From the NCBI GenBank assembly GCA_014529385.2, contig CM043970.1:68098567-68162566 (forward strand): DNA of 64,000 bases, written 5' to 3'. This DNA is from Adiantum capillus-veneris (lineage: Eukaryota; Streptophyta; Polypodiopsida; Polypodiales; Pteridaceae). This document shows, piece by piece, positions 1 through 10,352 of this stretch. The notes beneath the pieces were generated by a model. That model was not told where the DNA came from. It searched no databases and saw only the letters and a list, made by a program, of their open reading frames with translations. The stretch's first letter is position 1, and each line of letters begins with the position of its first letter. A program made the position numbers and the translations under genes.

Positions 1-1116
1 AAAAATACCTGTATAGTACCTATGAGTTTATATTGGTGGTTTTAAAGCACCAATCTCTTTAACATGATAGTTTTGTTATATCAATAGTTTGTGTAGGAGA
101 TCTTTAAGATTAAATCTACCTTCAAGGTACTCTTAGCTAGAAGTTGATAGGGTAAGATTACTTGTTCGCTCTCTTGCTATCTTCTGTTCTAAAGGAATAG
201 TACTTTGATCCTTGAGCCTAGCTTAAGAGTAGCTTTGACTATACATTGAGGTCTATTAGGTAGCAATTACTAGCGCAATGTAGTACCTTCAATATTGCAT
301 GTAAGATAACAACGTGATTTTGGAACTTTAGGAACATTCCTATGGTTTATTAAGCACATGTACCAGATGATTTATGTAAGATTTTTTGGTAAATATTTTC
401 TAGCACACATATTTTTTGTTTAATGACACTCTTGTCTCTATCTGCCAAAAGGAAAAACCTAGGTCTTTTGTCTCATGTGTGATGATAGGACTTTGAGGTT
501 GTTGACGACTACATAATTGCAAAGGAAATGTGCTAGTCTCAACTTGTTTTAACTACAAACTAGCTACTACAAAGTTTCATCAATGCAATCCAACAAATCT
601 ATCCATCTCAAAGATGCCAATAGACCTTGATGGATCTCCTTCACTATTCACCAACATCATGTAGACAACTCGTTTAAGCTTCAACTTCTCCTCAAACATG
701 GATGCTTTGACTTTAGTGAAGGTGCCTTGAATATTGGATAGTATTGACTTCTCAGATGAATGATGCAAATGTCTAAAAGCTAGCTATCCCAGAAGACACT
801 AATAGGTGGTTTTCTTAGCATCACAAGTAGTGCCTTTTGTTGTTTCATTTGAGCACTTTGATACTTTGAGCCTTTCATGAAAACCTCATTCACATATTCT
901 ATTGACCTTGAACCTTATGCATCAGTTTCTCTTCTCTCTGTATGGCTCGCTCGTTTCATCACAAACCAATATTGTTGCACCTTATGGGCACCTTCATGGA
1001 AAATTGTGATTGAATAATCCCTACAGTAATTGTGAGGCATGTCATCATGGAGTGGATGGTATTTTTCATGTTACTAAAAGTACTCAGAACCCTACACTTG
1101 GAGGTGTGTAGTCATG

Positions 1117-1286
1117 CACAATCCTGTCTTCCAAACATCTAACACCACCACCAATGATCGGCCATCCAACATGGAAATTGGGCCTTGATTGCTACTAGTG
1201 CACAATCCGCTCTTCCAAAAAGTGATGTTGCCATCCATGTGTCCGACCATCCAAGATGGAAACTATGTGGAGGTTGTTGTTGCTAC
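1117..1286. repeat. Imperfect ~85-bp tandem duplication
   Basis: Two successive segments (about 1117-1200 and 1201-1286) each begin with TGCACAATCC, continue with CTTCCAAA and carry a CCATCCAA-ATGGAAA block before GTTGCTAC or TTGCTACTAG. The copies have diverged by substitutions and small indels, so the duplication is old. No coding function is visible. Confidence 0.5.
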
Positions 1287-1419
1287 GACACAACCTCTTG
1301 GCCAATCTACTCTTCTTCTACCCTAATCTCCTACTTCATAGTCTTGACACCTTGATGAGACATTGGAGCATGTTTGTATTTAATATCTCATTGTAATTAA
1401 TGCAAATAGGGTGGGGGGG

Positions 1420-1434
1420 GAGAGAGAGAGAGAG
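1420..1434. repeat. (GA)n microsatellite
   Basis: A G-run is followed by about seven GA dinucleotides and then GTGTGT. Simple sequence only. Confidence 0.8.
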
Positions 1435-3827
1435 TGTGTTTGGTGAAGGGGTAGAGTCTTTCCTTGAGACTACATTCAAGCACCATTAAATTAGGGGTCA
1501 ATTTTTTCAACATTTTTAGAATTATTGAATATTTGTCTTTTGGCTTTCAAAAATTGCCCCCACAAAATACCCTCAAAACACCATCTCGGAGTGTGTCACA
1601 AGAAGTGTCAAGGACACTACTTTTTGTACCACCAACCCATGTTCCACCCTATTCTTAATCATGGCAAAGTGGTAGATTTTGTTTAGTATTTAGCAAAAGT
1701 AATCTTTACAGTACACTTCAATGACCCTACTAGGATAGCAAATTTAACGTCAAAAAGGCCGCTCTAGCTCAACGACTTTCCTATTTGCATGATTCCATGG
1801 GATCCTCATTTGAATGTCTTGAATCTTTTAAGGACATAGGCCCGGTTTGTTGGAGTTTGTGAGCTTTCTGTGATGGCTGTGAGATAACCTCAAAGATCAA
1901 ACAAGTATTGTGGAAACCCCTTGTTTCTTCCTTCTAGCAGAAGGCTCAAAAATGCATCAAATAAAGTCTACATATGTTGGGCTATGCCTAAGCCTCCTGC
2001 AAAGTGTATGGTCATAAATGTTGAGGTAGGGTTAAAAGTGATCACTCTCAAATTTGGCACATTTTTGTAGTATGCTTCAAGTGATATGGATTCATTCACT
2101 TTTCTAGGGAATTCCATCTCAATACCTTGAGTGTAGCACATACAATTAAGGTAGAAAAGGTGACACCTACCCCTTTCACCCAGTAGGCATTATCCAACAT
2201 GGATGTTGACACCTCAAAACAAGGGAGAGGTGGGCCTTATAAAGATGATGCTATGCATGACACTAGCAAGATGGCCACTCCGATTCAAAACCCTCAAGAT
2301 CACCCTTTGGCAATGCAAGGAGTGACTGATAAGAGACAAAGGCCATTCCCAAAATTGACACTTCTCTTCAATATCTACCTAAGAGAACACTTGCTTGGCC
2401 TCTTTAGAAAATCATTCTACCTCCTACTCTGAGAAAAGAAGATGGTTGGCATAAAGTCTCCACTATCAAATGTAAGAATTTTTAAATCATTGGCTTGAAG
2501 TGATGCTCCCATAAGGACAACCCACTTGATCTTAACGAATATGTCAATCTAGGGAACTTCTTTGAGGTACTTTAGGCCGATGATGTGTTGGCCTTGAATA
2601 CCTCAAAGATGTCTACCACTCAAATGACCATGTGTTGTCACTAAATACCTCAAAGATGTCCACCTCACAAGTATCATTGGTGTGGTTATTCACATAGAGT
2701 ACAAAGGCTCTCGTCTAGTTGAATTGGGGGAATACATGTAATGGAATTGGTCTATTAACTTGAGAGTAGCGGAAATTAGTGATACTACTTTTAAGAAATT
2801 ACTTTGTGAGCATAGCGAGTGAACATAGTTGAAGATAACAACATAAACATAGCAATGAGTTAACTTGGCATGAACAAAAATTTTGCAAGAGAGAGAATTT
2901 AGAGAACATGACAATAGTTGAGGACCGGATTTATGTGGAGTCAATCCCCCTCCAATAGGCATTTGTATTATGATTTCTCCCATTAAGAGAGACTTGTTAC
3001 AATACAATCTTTGTGTTCCTTGTGACCTAGGTGATGCAATGAAGATGGAAAGCCTCATGCATCACCAACATAACATAAACTTTGAAGAAAGCTTTAACTA
3101 TCCCAAGCCTCAGTCCCAAGACCTCAAACACCTTTGAAGGTGGAGAGAGCTAGCAGGGAATGAGGGTAGGGAAGAGGAAGAAGAAACATTTCATAGGAGA
3201 AAGAATTAGTTCCTCACTTATCATAACTCTTCTTGATATCATACATAATAGCATAGTAATGAAGATGTAGAAGATGGAAAGCTTAAGCATTGAAGCATGG
3301 CTCTTGGTTGGATTTGCACTCCATAGCCAAGAGTGTTGGTGTAGGCTCTCAACCTCTACTTGCTTGGAGAAGGAGAGGGACCTCTTGCGCTTTGCACAAT
3401 GCATAATGAGAGTGTGTGTGAGTGTGTGTGGAGAGTATACCCCCTAGCTTTCTTTGGTTGACACCCCTTGTAGCTCATGCTTGAAGCTCATTGGACCCCT
3501 CCAGGCCCAGCCAATCACAAGCAGAAGGCATTACAAGCAACAAGGGTAGCCTTGGGACAAGTATCCCCCTTTCCCCTTTGAGAGAGAGGACCTGATAAAT
3601 GCAAAGACGATTAATTAAGTCTCCTAAATTATCATTGGACCCCTTGGGTGGCCAACCAATAGGCTTCAGACATACCATGAGGGCAGCATGAGGAGGACTT
3701 GACAACCGTCCCTTATGCTTTCTTTGTACCAAGTATTCCTTGTATGGGTGTGTGGGTGTTCTATCTCATCCTCCCTCATGTACGGCTCACCCCCTCCTTG
3801 TAGGAATTGGATTTTTGACTTTTGACA

Positions 3828-4013
3828 CCTCAAGCCACTCATGCTTAGGCCCAGTTCCCACTACAAGCTGGGCCCTTAAGCACTTTAAGCTTGGGTTGGG
3901 TTCTCACCTCAAGTACAACCCCAACATCTCAAGCATGCCAAGCACCTCAAGCATCTCAAGCACCATAGTCATCAAGCACCTCAAGCACCTTAAGCTTGGG
4001 CCGGGTACTCGCT
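3828..4013. repeat. CTCAAGCA-type short tandem repeats next to the LTR break
   Basis: Degenerate 9-10 bp units related to CACCTCAAG and CATCTCAAG fill this stretch. A longer unit containing TTAAGCTTGGG appears twice (near 3885 and 3987). The second copy directly abuts the truncated end of element A's 3' LTR, so the array may mark the break that removed the LTR end. Confidence 0.6.
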
Positions 4014-4782
4014 TCTAACTCAAGCTACACTCAAATGACTGAAATCACCAAAAGCCAATCGCTCATCGGCAAACAAATCACATCCGTTACAACATCAAGT
4101 GACATCCAAACGCAATGAAACTTCTAGGACATGTTTATAAGACCTAAGCACACATGCGTATGGTCTCAAATCCAACTTTAGATCAAGTGTAAAAATCACG
4201 ATTATTAACAACAGTGGATTTTTGACCTAGTTATTTTCGACCCAAAATGCATCTAAATGCTTAGCAATGATGCCTCAATACTGCGCCTATACTTTGTTTT
4301 TGATTTAGAAGCTTAAATTTCTACTTATGATGAAATTAGACCGCGGGTCAACGACGCCAAAAACTACAAAATACTGTAAAATGCTTACGTCAATGCGTAG
4401 AGCTCTTACCTACGGTTGCAACGCAATAGACGCAATTGCAATGTGACAACCGGGGAGGGAGTAGGAAGCGTGAGAAGGAGAGAAGTGAGCATCGTTAGCT
4501 CATGTTGTGTATTTCATTATCCAAAAACTTTAAAATAACTTACAAAAATTATCTCTTATACCTTAGCCAAGGTTTTTGGTGGTCAAAACTAATAATCTGG
4601 GAGCTCTAACTAAAGATAGGTAAAGACAGGTTGATACAATCTGGAAGCTTGTAGCCCCGGCTCATCAATTACAAGGTTTATCCAAAAAATAGGAGTTACA
4701 ATATTCTCGATTCATCAAAATAATAAATGCTTTCACAATGAGAGCTCCAAAAATTGGTATCCAAGTTAGCTTGCTGCTAGCA
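4007..4782 (-). repeat. 3' LTR of element A, truncated (LTR subtype I)
   Basis: It matches the LTRs at 21816-22736, 24955-25876 and 43268-44173. On the minus strand it begins TGCTAGCAGC directly after the polypurine tract and stops about 145-150 bp short of the U5 end, where CTCAAGCA repeats start. Diagnostic sites (AGAAGCTTAAATTTC, ACTTTAAAATAACTT, TTATCTCTTATACC) match the LTR at 24955 and not the element's own 5' LTR. Confidence 0.9.
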
Positions 4783-4796
4783 TTCCCCCTCTCTTC
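4783..4796 (-). other. Polypurine tract of element A
   Basis: The minus strand reads GAAGAGAGGGGGAA and is followed at once by the TG of the 3' LTR. This is the expected primer site for plus-strand DNA synthesis in an LTR element. Confidence 0.8.
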
Positions 4797-4821
4797 GCCT
4801 ATGTCGTCCCATGACACAGCT

Positions 4822-6760
4822 TTATGGGCTGAAATAATCTTCGGGTTGACGGCTGGCGAGGTGGTCCTTAAGTGCATGTAAAGCTTTTTCATATCTGATC
4901 TTTCTTTCTTTATCTTGAACCTGTAAAAATTGTATAGTGACTCTGTTCTTTAGCTCAACGGCAAAGTAGCCTACCAATCTAGAAGGCAGGTTGATGATCA
5001 CTGGCCCAAAAATCTTCGTTCGCCAAGTGAAGAACCCTATGTAGAACGCTTCCTCAAACGCCAACATATTATGAGATGGCAAGAACATGCAGCGGATGTA
5101 GAAGCCATACAGGACTTCTTCGGAAGGTTGGCCGCTTAGGTCATAGCATCTAGACCCTTATTGCCCTCAAGGAAGGACATCCACGATGCTCCTGCTTGCT
5201 TTGGCTCATCAAAAACTTCAATGCATGTGAGCAACATTCGGCAAATTTTGTAGAGCATAGCACATGAAAGATCAAGGAGACCTTTGAAGAATGCGATGGC
5301 GCCCGTTAGGATTTTCACCATGTATTCCCCTATCGGCATTCCCTTCTCTAGAGCTAGCAATTTTGGATAATTCAGCCATTTAGGCCGCTTTTTTGTCATT
5401 GCCTCGTGTGCTTGCCATGTCCTTACTCTTGATACATGACAAAAAGTAGGGTCTCTTTGAAGTGTTGCAGGTGCTCTTGTGAACAGAATCAAGTATCTAG
5501 GATTCTTGTTCAGCCAGCTCTTTCTCCATTTGGGGTGGACTTCATCTGTGCCTTCTGCTTGCATGTCTTTGTATAGTCATTCCTTGACCTATAGCAGCTC
5601 CACCTTGATCAAGGGGTATGGTAGTGATTGATGATGCCATTGTGCATTGATTTGGTTGGGGGTGAGTTGAGTAACATTGATAGAATGAACAATTCTCAAC
5701 TGTCAATCCATTGTTGCCTTCCACTGCTCATCCGCCTCCTGGGCAACCTTCTCCTTAATAAGTGCATCTTCTTTAGCTTTTGACAGCTAGACCATCGGCT
5801 CTTGATCGGCACCTATTAATGGTACTTGAAATTCTTCTTCTTCCCCGAGTCCTTATGCCGACTGTGTTTCCATATCAGCAAATGAGACTGAGGAAATATC
5901 AATGTGGGGTTTTTCGGATGTACCTGCTTCTTCCTGTGTCTCTTGTTGTCCATCCCGCAGTAGCTAGTGAACCCTGTTCAACTCTGCTATCTCCTTGAGC
6001 AGTTCTTCTCTTTGTACCCGCATTAATGTGAGGTCTCTGCATTGTGACTGCTCTGGGTTCAGCTCTAGCTTGAGATCTTTATTCTTTTTCTCCATTTCTT
6101 TATACACCTCATTTGTACCTTTGATCAAGGCAACTACGGGATTTTCTCTTATCTGTCGCAAGAAGGTTGCTTGATTGTTGATCCTCTACTGTGAGTAATG
6201 TAGTGAAGTGTTTTCTACATCTAGCTGCACTTGGATCTTTTGAACTGACAGAGTTGTAGTTAAGAGTTTGTTGGTAACTTCTGTCAGTTGTTTGTCTTTG
6301 GTCTTGCAGGCCTCTGTTAACTTCATGAGAAGTTCGCCTAGCTCTTCCATTTTCTTTTTCTGCTTTTCCTTGGCTAGCTCGTGTTGTTCAGCATCAACTT
6401 TCAATTCTTGGACTTGTTTCTGCACATCGGTGATGACATTTAATATGTCCTCTAGCTCTCCTTGAAGAGAATCTATCACCATTTCCAATTCTCTAGCCTT
6501 AGCACTGCGGCATAGTGCTGTTGATCTCATTTTTTTAGTCATCTTCTACATCTGCTTTGCATATTCATTAACTTGGAGACTTACCTCATCATTGGTCTGC
6601 CAATCTTCAGTTTCTGTGAGCTACCTAGACGTTTCAACAGTCTCTTGTGATTCCTCTGGTGGGGCTATGGCGGTTGTTTGTGGTAGCGGTCGGGTTTATT
6701 CTTCCCCTTGAGGCTGTGCTTTTGTCTCTACTGATTTCTCTTCTTGAGGCTTCGTGGATG
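4822..6760 (-). pseudogene. Accessory post-integrase ORF of element A, C-terminal part
   Basis: This is the downstream two thirds of a long accessory ORF, read on the minus strand and broken by stops and frameshifts. First comes a long coiled coil (about 6542-5964; heptad-rich with ELEM, EELGELLMKL and KTKDKQLTEV). Then comes a region ending in a globular-looking block of about 250 residues (5724-4822) with motifs DEVHPKWRKSW, NPRYLILFTRAP and FEEAFYIGFFTWR, ending in EDYFSP. The last stop lies about 35 bp upstream of the polypurine tract. I do not recognise the family; no membrane segment or fusion-peptide-like stretch is evident, so I do not call it env-like. It is homologous to 41441-43223 in element B. 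The 5' part lies at 10353-12150, separated by the copia insertion. Confidence 0.7.
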
Positions 6761-6765
6761 CCTCG
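6761..6765. repeat. Target site duplication CCTCG (left) of the copia derivative
   Basis: CCTCG precedes the left LTR and recurs at 10348-10352 after the right LTR. Joining the flanks restores the accessory ORF of element A, as judged against element B near 41290. Confidence 0.92.
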
Positions 6766-6943
6766 TGTTGGGGTATAGGCGCCTGTGCCTTGCCCGACCG
6801 CCCAGAGTCTGGGCGCCCACTGACTTGTATACCTTATACATAGCATAAGTGTATATGGGGCTGCTCACTGATTGAGTCTCCCCGTCCATATCAGTGTGTC
6901 GTGTGCTCTTCTCCTTCCTCTTCTCTCCTGCATAGTTCCTTCA
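6766..6943 (+). repeat. 5' LTR of the copia derivative
   Basis: 178 bp, beginning TGTTGGGGTATAGG and ending CCTTCA. It carries TATACCTTATACATAGCATA-type AT-rich sequence inside a GC-richer context, a plausible promoter region. It matches 10170-10347 along its full length. Confidence 0.93.
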
Positions 6944-6945
6944 AT

Positions 6946-6957
6946 TGGTATCAGAGC
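6946..6957 (+). other. Primer binding site (tRNA-Met type)
   Basis: TGGTATCAGAGC, the standard plant initiator tRNA-Met complement, begins 2 bp after the 5' LTR. Confidence 0.95.
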
Positions 6958-8254
6958 CAAGTTCAGTGCATTTTTGCGTAATCGCGCACGCACGCACTTT
7001 TCAGGTAGATTCCGGATCCGGAGCTTGGAAATTCACACTCGGCGTTCAGGGAGCATTTCCAGTAGGTGACCTGCGGTTTTACCCCACTTTCGAAGCTGTT
7101 TATGCCCTCAAAATTTCGTTCTGAGCACTACATCAGAAGATAGGTTTCAGTCGCAAAGAAACCCGTCTTGTGTAGATTGGCAAGGAGGAGGTGGATTGGT
7201 TTGATTTGCTCGATTGTGAGCATTTGCAGGTGTTACAAGATCGGGTTTGACTCCTAGGTACAGGTTGAGTCTAGTACTCCCACAGGTGTTGCCAGTTGTA
7301 GTTGAGTGGTTCTTCTGCAGTGTTGTGGCTTGCATACATGGTCTTTGAGCGGGTAAATCTCTATGTGTGCTTATGTGGTGAGCAGTAGATCTTGTGAGCA
7401 AGTGCAGAGGTTGGTTGTGGGTGATATGTATGGTCACCTGTGGTACTCTTTGTGAGCATTTGTTGGACACAGGTTTGCAGAGCTTATGCATGTATATTGA
7501 GTGTAGTTTGATGCGCATTGATTACTGATTGTATAGAGCTTGCAGGACAATGGTTATTTTGTGTTGATAGCCATTGTGCGTCGAAACTTTGGAAAAATTT
7601 TCCCAGGAGTTTTATGCGCATAAGTTGATGCGATTCAGGTTGTGATTGCGATTGCACTCAGTGATTGTGTGCGGTGTTCTCTGCAGGTGGGAGCTTAGTG
7701 CATGTATGCATCAATACCGCACAGTGTGGGCTTGGTGATTAGCTCATGGTTTGACAGGCGTACAGTTATCTTGGCACACTAACAAGAGTGAATATTGTGT
7801 GGCTACGAGCTAGGTAGCCGAATTCGAGCACTAATGGCTTGAGGTTTTTTTAGCAGGTTTCAGCTACAGTTTTACAAGTTTACAGGCAAGTTTGAGGGCT
7901 TATTTGGGCGCTGAATTTTCAGCCATTGTTTCCTCTTTGCAGGTGTCCATGTATGGCTCAGTTGTAGGCTGATCTGGGACACGTTTGTGACTTGTTTATG
8001 CAGCTGTTTAAGAGCTGAATTTTGGGGCTATTTTGGGGCTGATTTGCAGCTATATTTTACAGCCATACAAGAGCTTGGTTTACTCTACAAGAGCCTCGTA
8101 CACTTGGCATTTGGGATTTGCATCATTGCCATTTGTAGGAGATTTATGCTCACAGACTGTCTCACACATTTTGCATCGTGACTTTGCCATATTCTTGGAC
8201 ATTTGGCAGGTGCTAAGACATTGATTTTTCTTTCTAGTTTGCTACATTGTGCTC
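6958..8254 (+). other. Untranslated leader of the copia derivative
   Basis: About 1.3 kb between PBS and the gag start with no recognisable coding sequence. The last 400 bp repeats phrases such as GGGGCTATTTTGGGGCTG and TTTGCAGCTATATTTTACAG, giving a degenerate short-period texture. A long leader is common in non-autonomous LTR elements. Confidence 0.6.
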
Positions 8255-8809
8255 ATGGCAAAGACAGGTGATCGCTCAGATTATGATCTCTTCGAAATGC
8301 GCATGTTTGATGGGTCAGACTTTGCAGCATGGAGAGAGTGTATGCTTGATGCATTGACACAGCGAGGGTTGCATGGACCATTGAGTGGTCATGTAGGTAG
8401 ACCTTCTTGCTTGTCTGACAATCAGTGGCAGGAGCTAGATGAGATGGCATTATCTATGACATGTTTGCACCTTGCGGAGTCTATATATGCTCTTGTTATG
8501 TATGAGACGACTACGAGAGCATGTTGGCAAAGATTGCATGAGATGTATGATAGATCTGAGTCATCTGAGACTCTTGTGAGACAACGGCATTCACATATGC
8601 GTCGACGGGTTACGTGTTGGCATTGTGGTTGTTCATGGCACATTAGACGGCGATGCTTTTGTCGTATGAGACAGCACAGGAGACACGCTAGTCTCAAGGA
8701 TGCAGTAGATGCTATAGGCTCCATTGACTTGACAGTTGTTGCAGGATCACATACAGTGTCTGAGTACCCTAGTGACACTGAGGTCATTTGCTTCCTGTAT
8801 TACTCCTGA
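8255..8809 (+). pseudogene. Copia-type gag, internally deleted
   Basis: The ATG at 8255 starts MAKTGDRSDYDLFEMRMFDG, followed by a copia gag core: FDGSDFAAWRECMLDAL, then DEMALSMTCLHLAESIY and ACWQRLHEMYD. The frame then jumps to a CX2CX4HX4C zinc knuckle (CWHCGCSWHIRRRC), leaving out the segment that normally lies between. Gag packages the RNA and forms the particle. A nearby GTG at 8249 is in frame, but the ATG fits the family start better. The frame ends at 8809 and is overlapped by the next, shifted one. Confidence 0.8.
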
Positions 8810-10090
8810 CTTTTTGGCGTCTGAGAATAGTGCACTTCTTTTGCAGTGGGTGCTAGACAGGGACGCTACTTTTCATGTCACTCCGTATCGTGACTGGTTC
8901 AGTAGCAATTCTAGCAAAGTGCATGGTAGTATGTGATTGGCAGATGGGTCACTGCATGAGATTGCTGGTTCAAGAGATGTGAGACTGTCATTACCAAGAG
9001 GTGCATCATACATGCTTAGAGATGTGCGTCATGTGCCAGATTCAGCGATGAGTTTGATCTCTGTTGGTCAGCTCAGGGATAGTGGATGTCGTGTATCGTT
9101 GCTTGAGCAATCTTTTGCGTTGCATTTGGGTTTGCTAGTGATTGCGAGAGGTGCTAGAGTTGGCACATGGTACCCATTGCATGTAGTATTGGTGCGAGAT
9201 GGTCAAGTCTCAATCTTCTTACAACCATGCAGAGAGCGAGAGACCCGAACAGTCTCTTTTTCTCATGGGTTGCAGGGTGCTTTGCATGGAGTGCAGAGTA
9301 GTGAGCTTGTTGTGCACACAGTTGGGGCACGACTTGAGCAGTCACACAGAGAGGTGATAGAGTCAGACATGCATGCTTTGCTAGTGACTGAGCAAAGCAG
9401 AGAGTCAGTTGTGCGAGATACTTCTATGCAGGATGGACAGGTAGAGCGGTCTTGCTCTAGTGAGTCACGATAGGAGGAAGTTGTGCAAGAGTCTATGCAT
9501 AAGGAGTTAGAGCATGAGAGCTCTAGTGAGTCACAGAAGATTGAGTGGTCATGTTTGCAGTGGATAATTGCACAGGAGGCTGAGACATCAGCGATTATGC
9601 AATCATTCCTTTCTATGCTCGACAATGAGCATGGGGATATAGCTGTGCAGGATATGTCTTCCAGCAAACACCTAGAGCAGCTGGTTTGCTCTGAGGTTGC
9701 ACGACAGATTGATGTGTCTTTTGCGGACAGTCAGGAGATGAATGTGGGTGACACGCCTTGTCAGTCAGAGATGCCTATTGCCAAGGATATATATATATTG
9801 ATGCATGCTCCATAGAGCTAGCACGGCCCGCTAGCATTGCATCGGCATTTGGTGGTCTCATGTATGAGATGTTGATCTTGAGACCGGATATCACAGCTGC
9901 AGTGGGAGCATTTGTAGTTGGGGTTGTCATTCGTTTTTTGGCTGATGATGGCATAGTGCACGAGGGAGATATGCAGGTATTGCGTACATACTTGCAGTAC
10001 ATGTGCGGTACGTCTGGTGGTGTATGGACTTACACGGGAGCAGGACAACCGGATGCACACGATCATAGCCAACCAGTGGGCATCAGTTGA
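8736..10090 (+). pseudogene. Copia protease-like segment fused to an RNase H-region remnant
   Basis: One frame runs from 8736 to 9815 with in-frame stops at 8934 (TGA) and 9471 (TAG). It begins with WVLDRDATFHVTPYRDWF, which matches the copia protease WILDSGASFHVT motif except that D-S-G has become D-R-D, so catalysis is lost. RHVPDSAMSLISVGQL follows. About 9270-9780 encodes a Ser/Glu-rich stretch with repeated SSSES-type phrases that I cannot assign. A second frame (9758-10090) encodes FGGLMYEMLILRPDITAAVG and QYMCGTSGGVWTY, matching the copia sequence just before and into RNase H (SLMYLMVATRPDIAFAVG type). Integrase and the RT core are absent. Confidence 0.75.
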
Positions 10091-10137
10091 GAGCAATTTT
10101 CTCTGGCTTTTTGTGGTCTTTAGACTAGGTCCCCTTG

Positions 10138-10161
10138 CTTAAAGGCAAAGTCGCCTTTAAG
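10138..10161 (+). other. Perfect 9-bp hairpin before the 3' LTR
   Basis: CTTAAAGGC and GCCTTTAAG form a perfect 9-bp stem around a 6-base loop. The purine-rich AAGTGGGAGGT follows and abuts the 3' LTR, so it is the likely polypurine tract. Confidence 0.75.
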
Positions 10162-10169
10162 TGGGAGGT

Positions 10170-10347
10170 TGTTGGGGTATAGGCGCCTCTGCCTTGCCCG
10201 GTCGCCCAGAGTCTGGGCGCCCACTAACTTGTATACCTTATACATAGCATAAGTGTATAGGGGGCTGCTCACTGATTGAGTCTCCCCACCCATATCTGTG
10301 TGTCATGTGCTCTTCTCCTTCCTCTTCTCTCCTGCACAGTTTCTTCA
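10170..10347 (+). repeat. 3' LTR of the copia derivative
   Basis: 178 bp beginning TGTTGGGGTATAGG and ending TTCTTCA. The TSD copy CCTCG follows at 10348-10352. Confidence 0.93.
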
Positions 10348-10352
10348 CCTCG

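Larger units (their letters stand above)
1..4006. other. AT-rich intergenic DNA, no gene recognised
   Basis: About 4 kb left of element A. No open frame here carries a motif or domain I recognise, and the short ORFs are interrupted and of low complexity. It contains a short GA microsatellite, an imperfect ~85-bp duplication at 1117-1286, a repeated AATACCTCAAAGATGTC motif near 2598 and 2646, and CTCAAGCA-type repeats near 3828-4013. It may be decayed transposon sequence that I cannot place. Confidence 0.6.
6766..10347 (+). mobile_element. Ty1/copia-derived non-autonomous LTR element nested in element A
   Basis: A complete 3582-bp insertion with 178-bp LTRs (6766-6943 and 10170-10347), TG...CA ends, TSD CCTCG and a tRNA-Met PBS at 6946-6957. 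Inside lie a 1.3-kb leader, a copia-type gag, a zinc knuckle and a protease-like segment. These jump, after a novel polar stretch, to a short piece of the RNase H region. Integrase and nearly all of RT are missing, so movement would have needed enzymes from another element. By eye the two LTRs differ at about 11 of 178 positions, so the insertion is not very recent. It is younger than element A, which it interrupts. Confidence 0.93.

Noticed and set aside
2199-2432. 77-codon open frame starting MDVDTSKQG
   Set aside because: Short, in repeat-rich AT DNA, with no motif and no supporting splice or promoter signals. Length is within chance.
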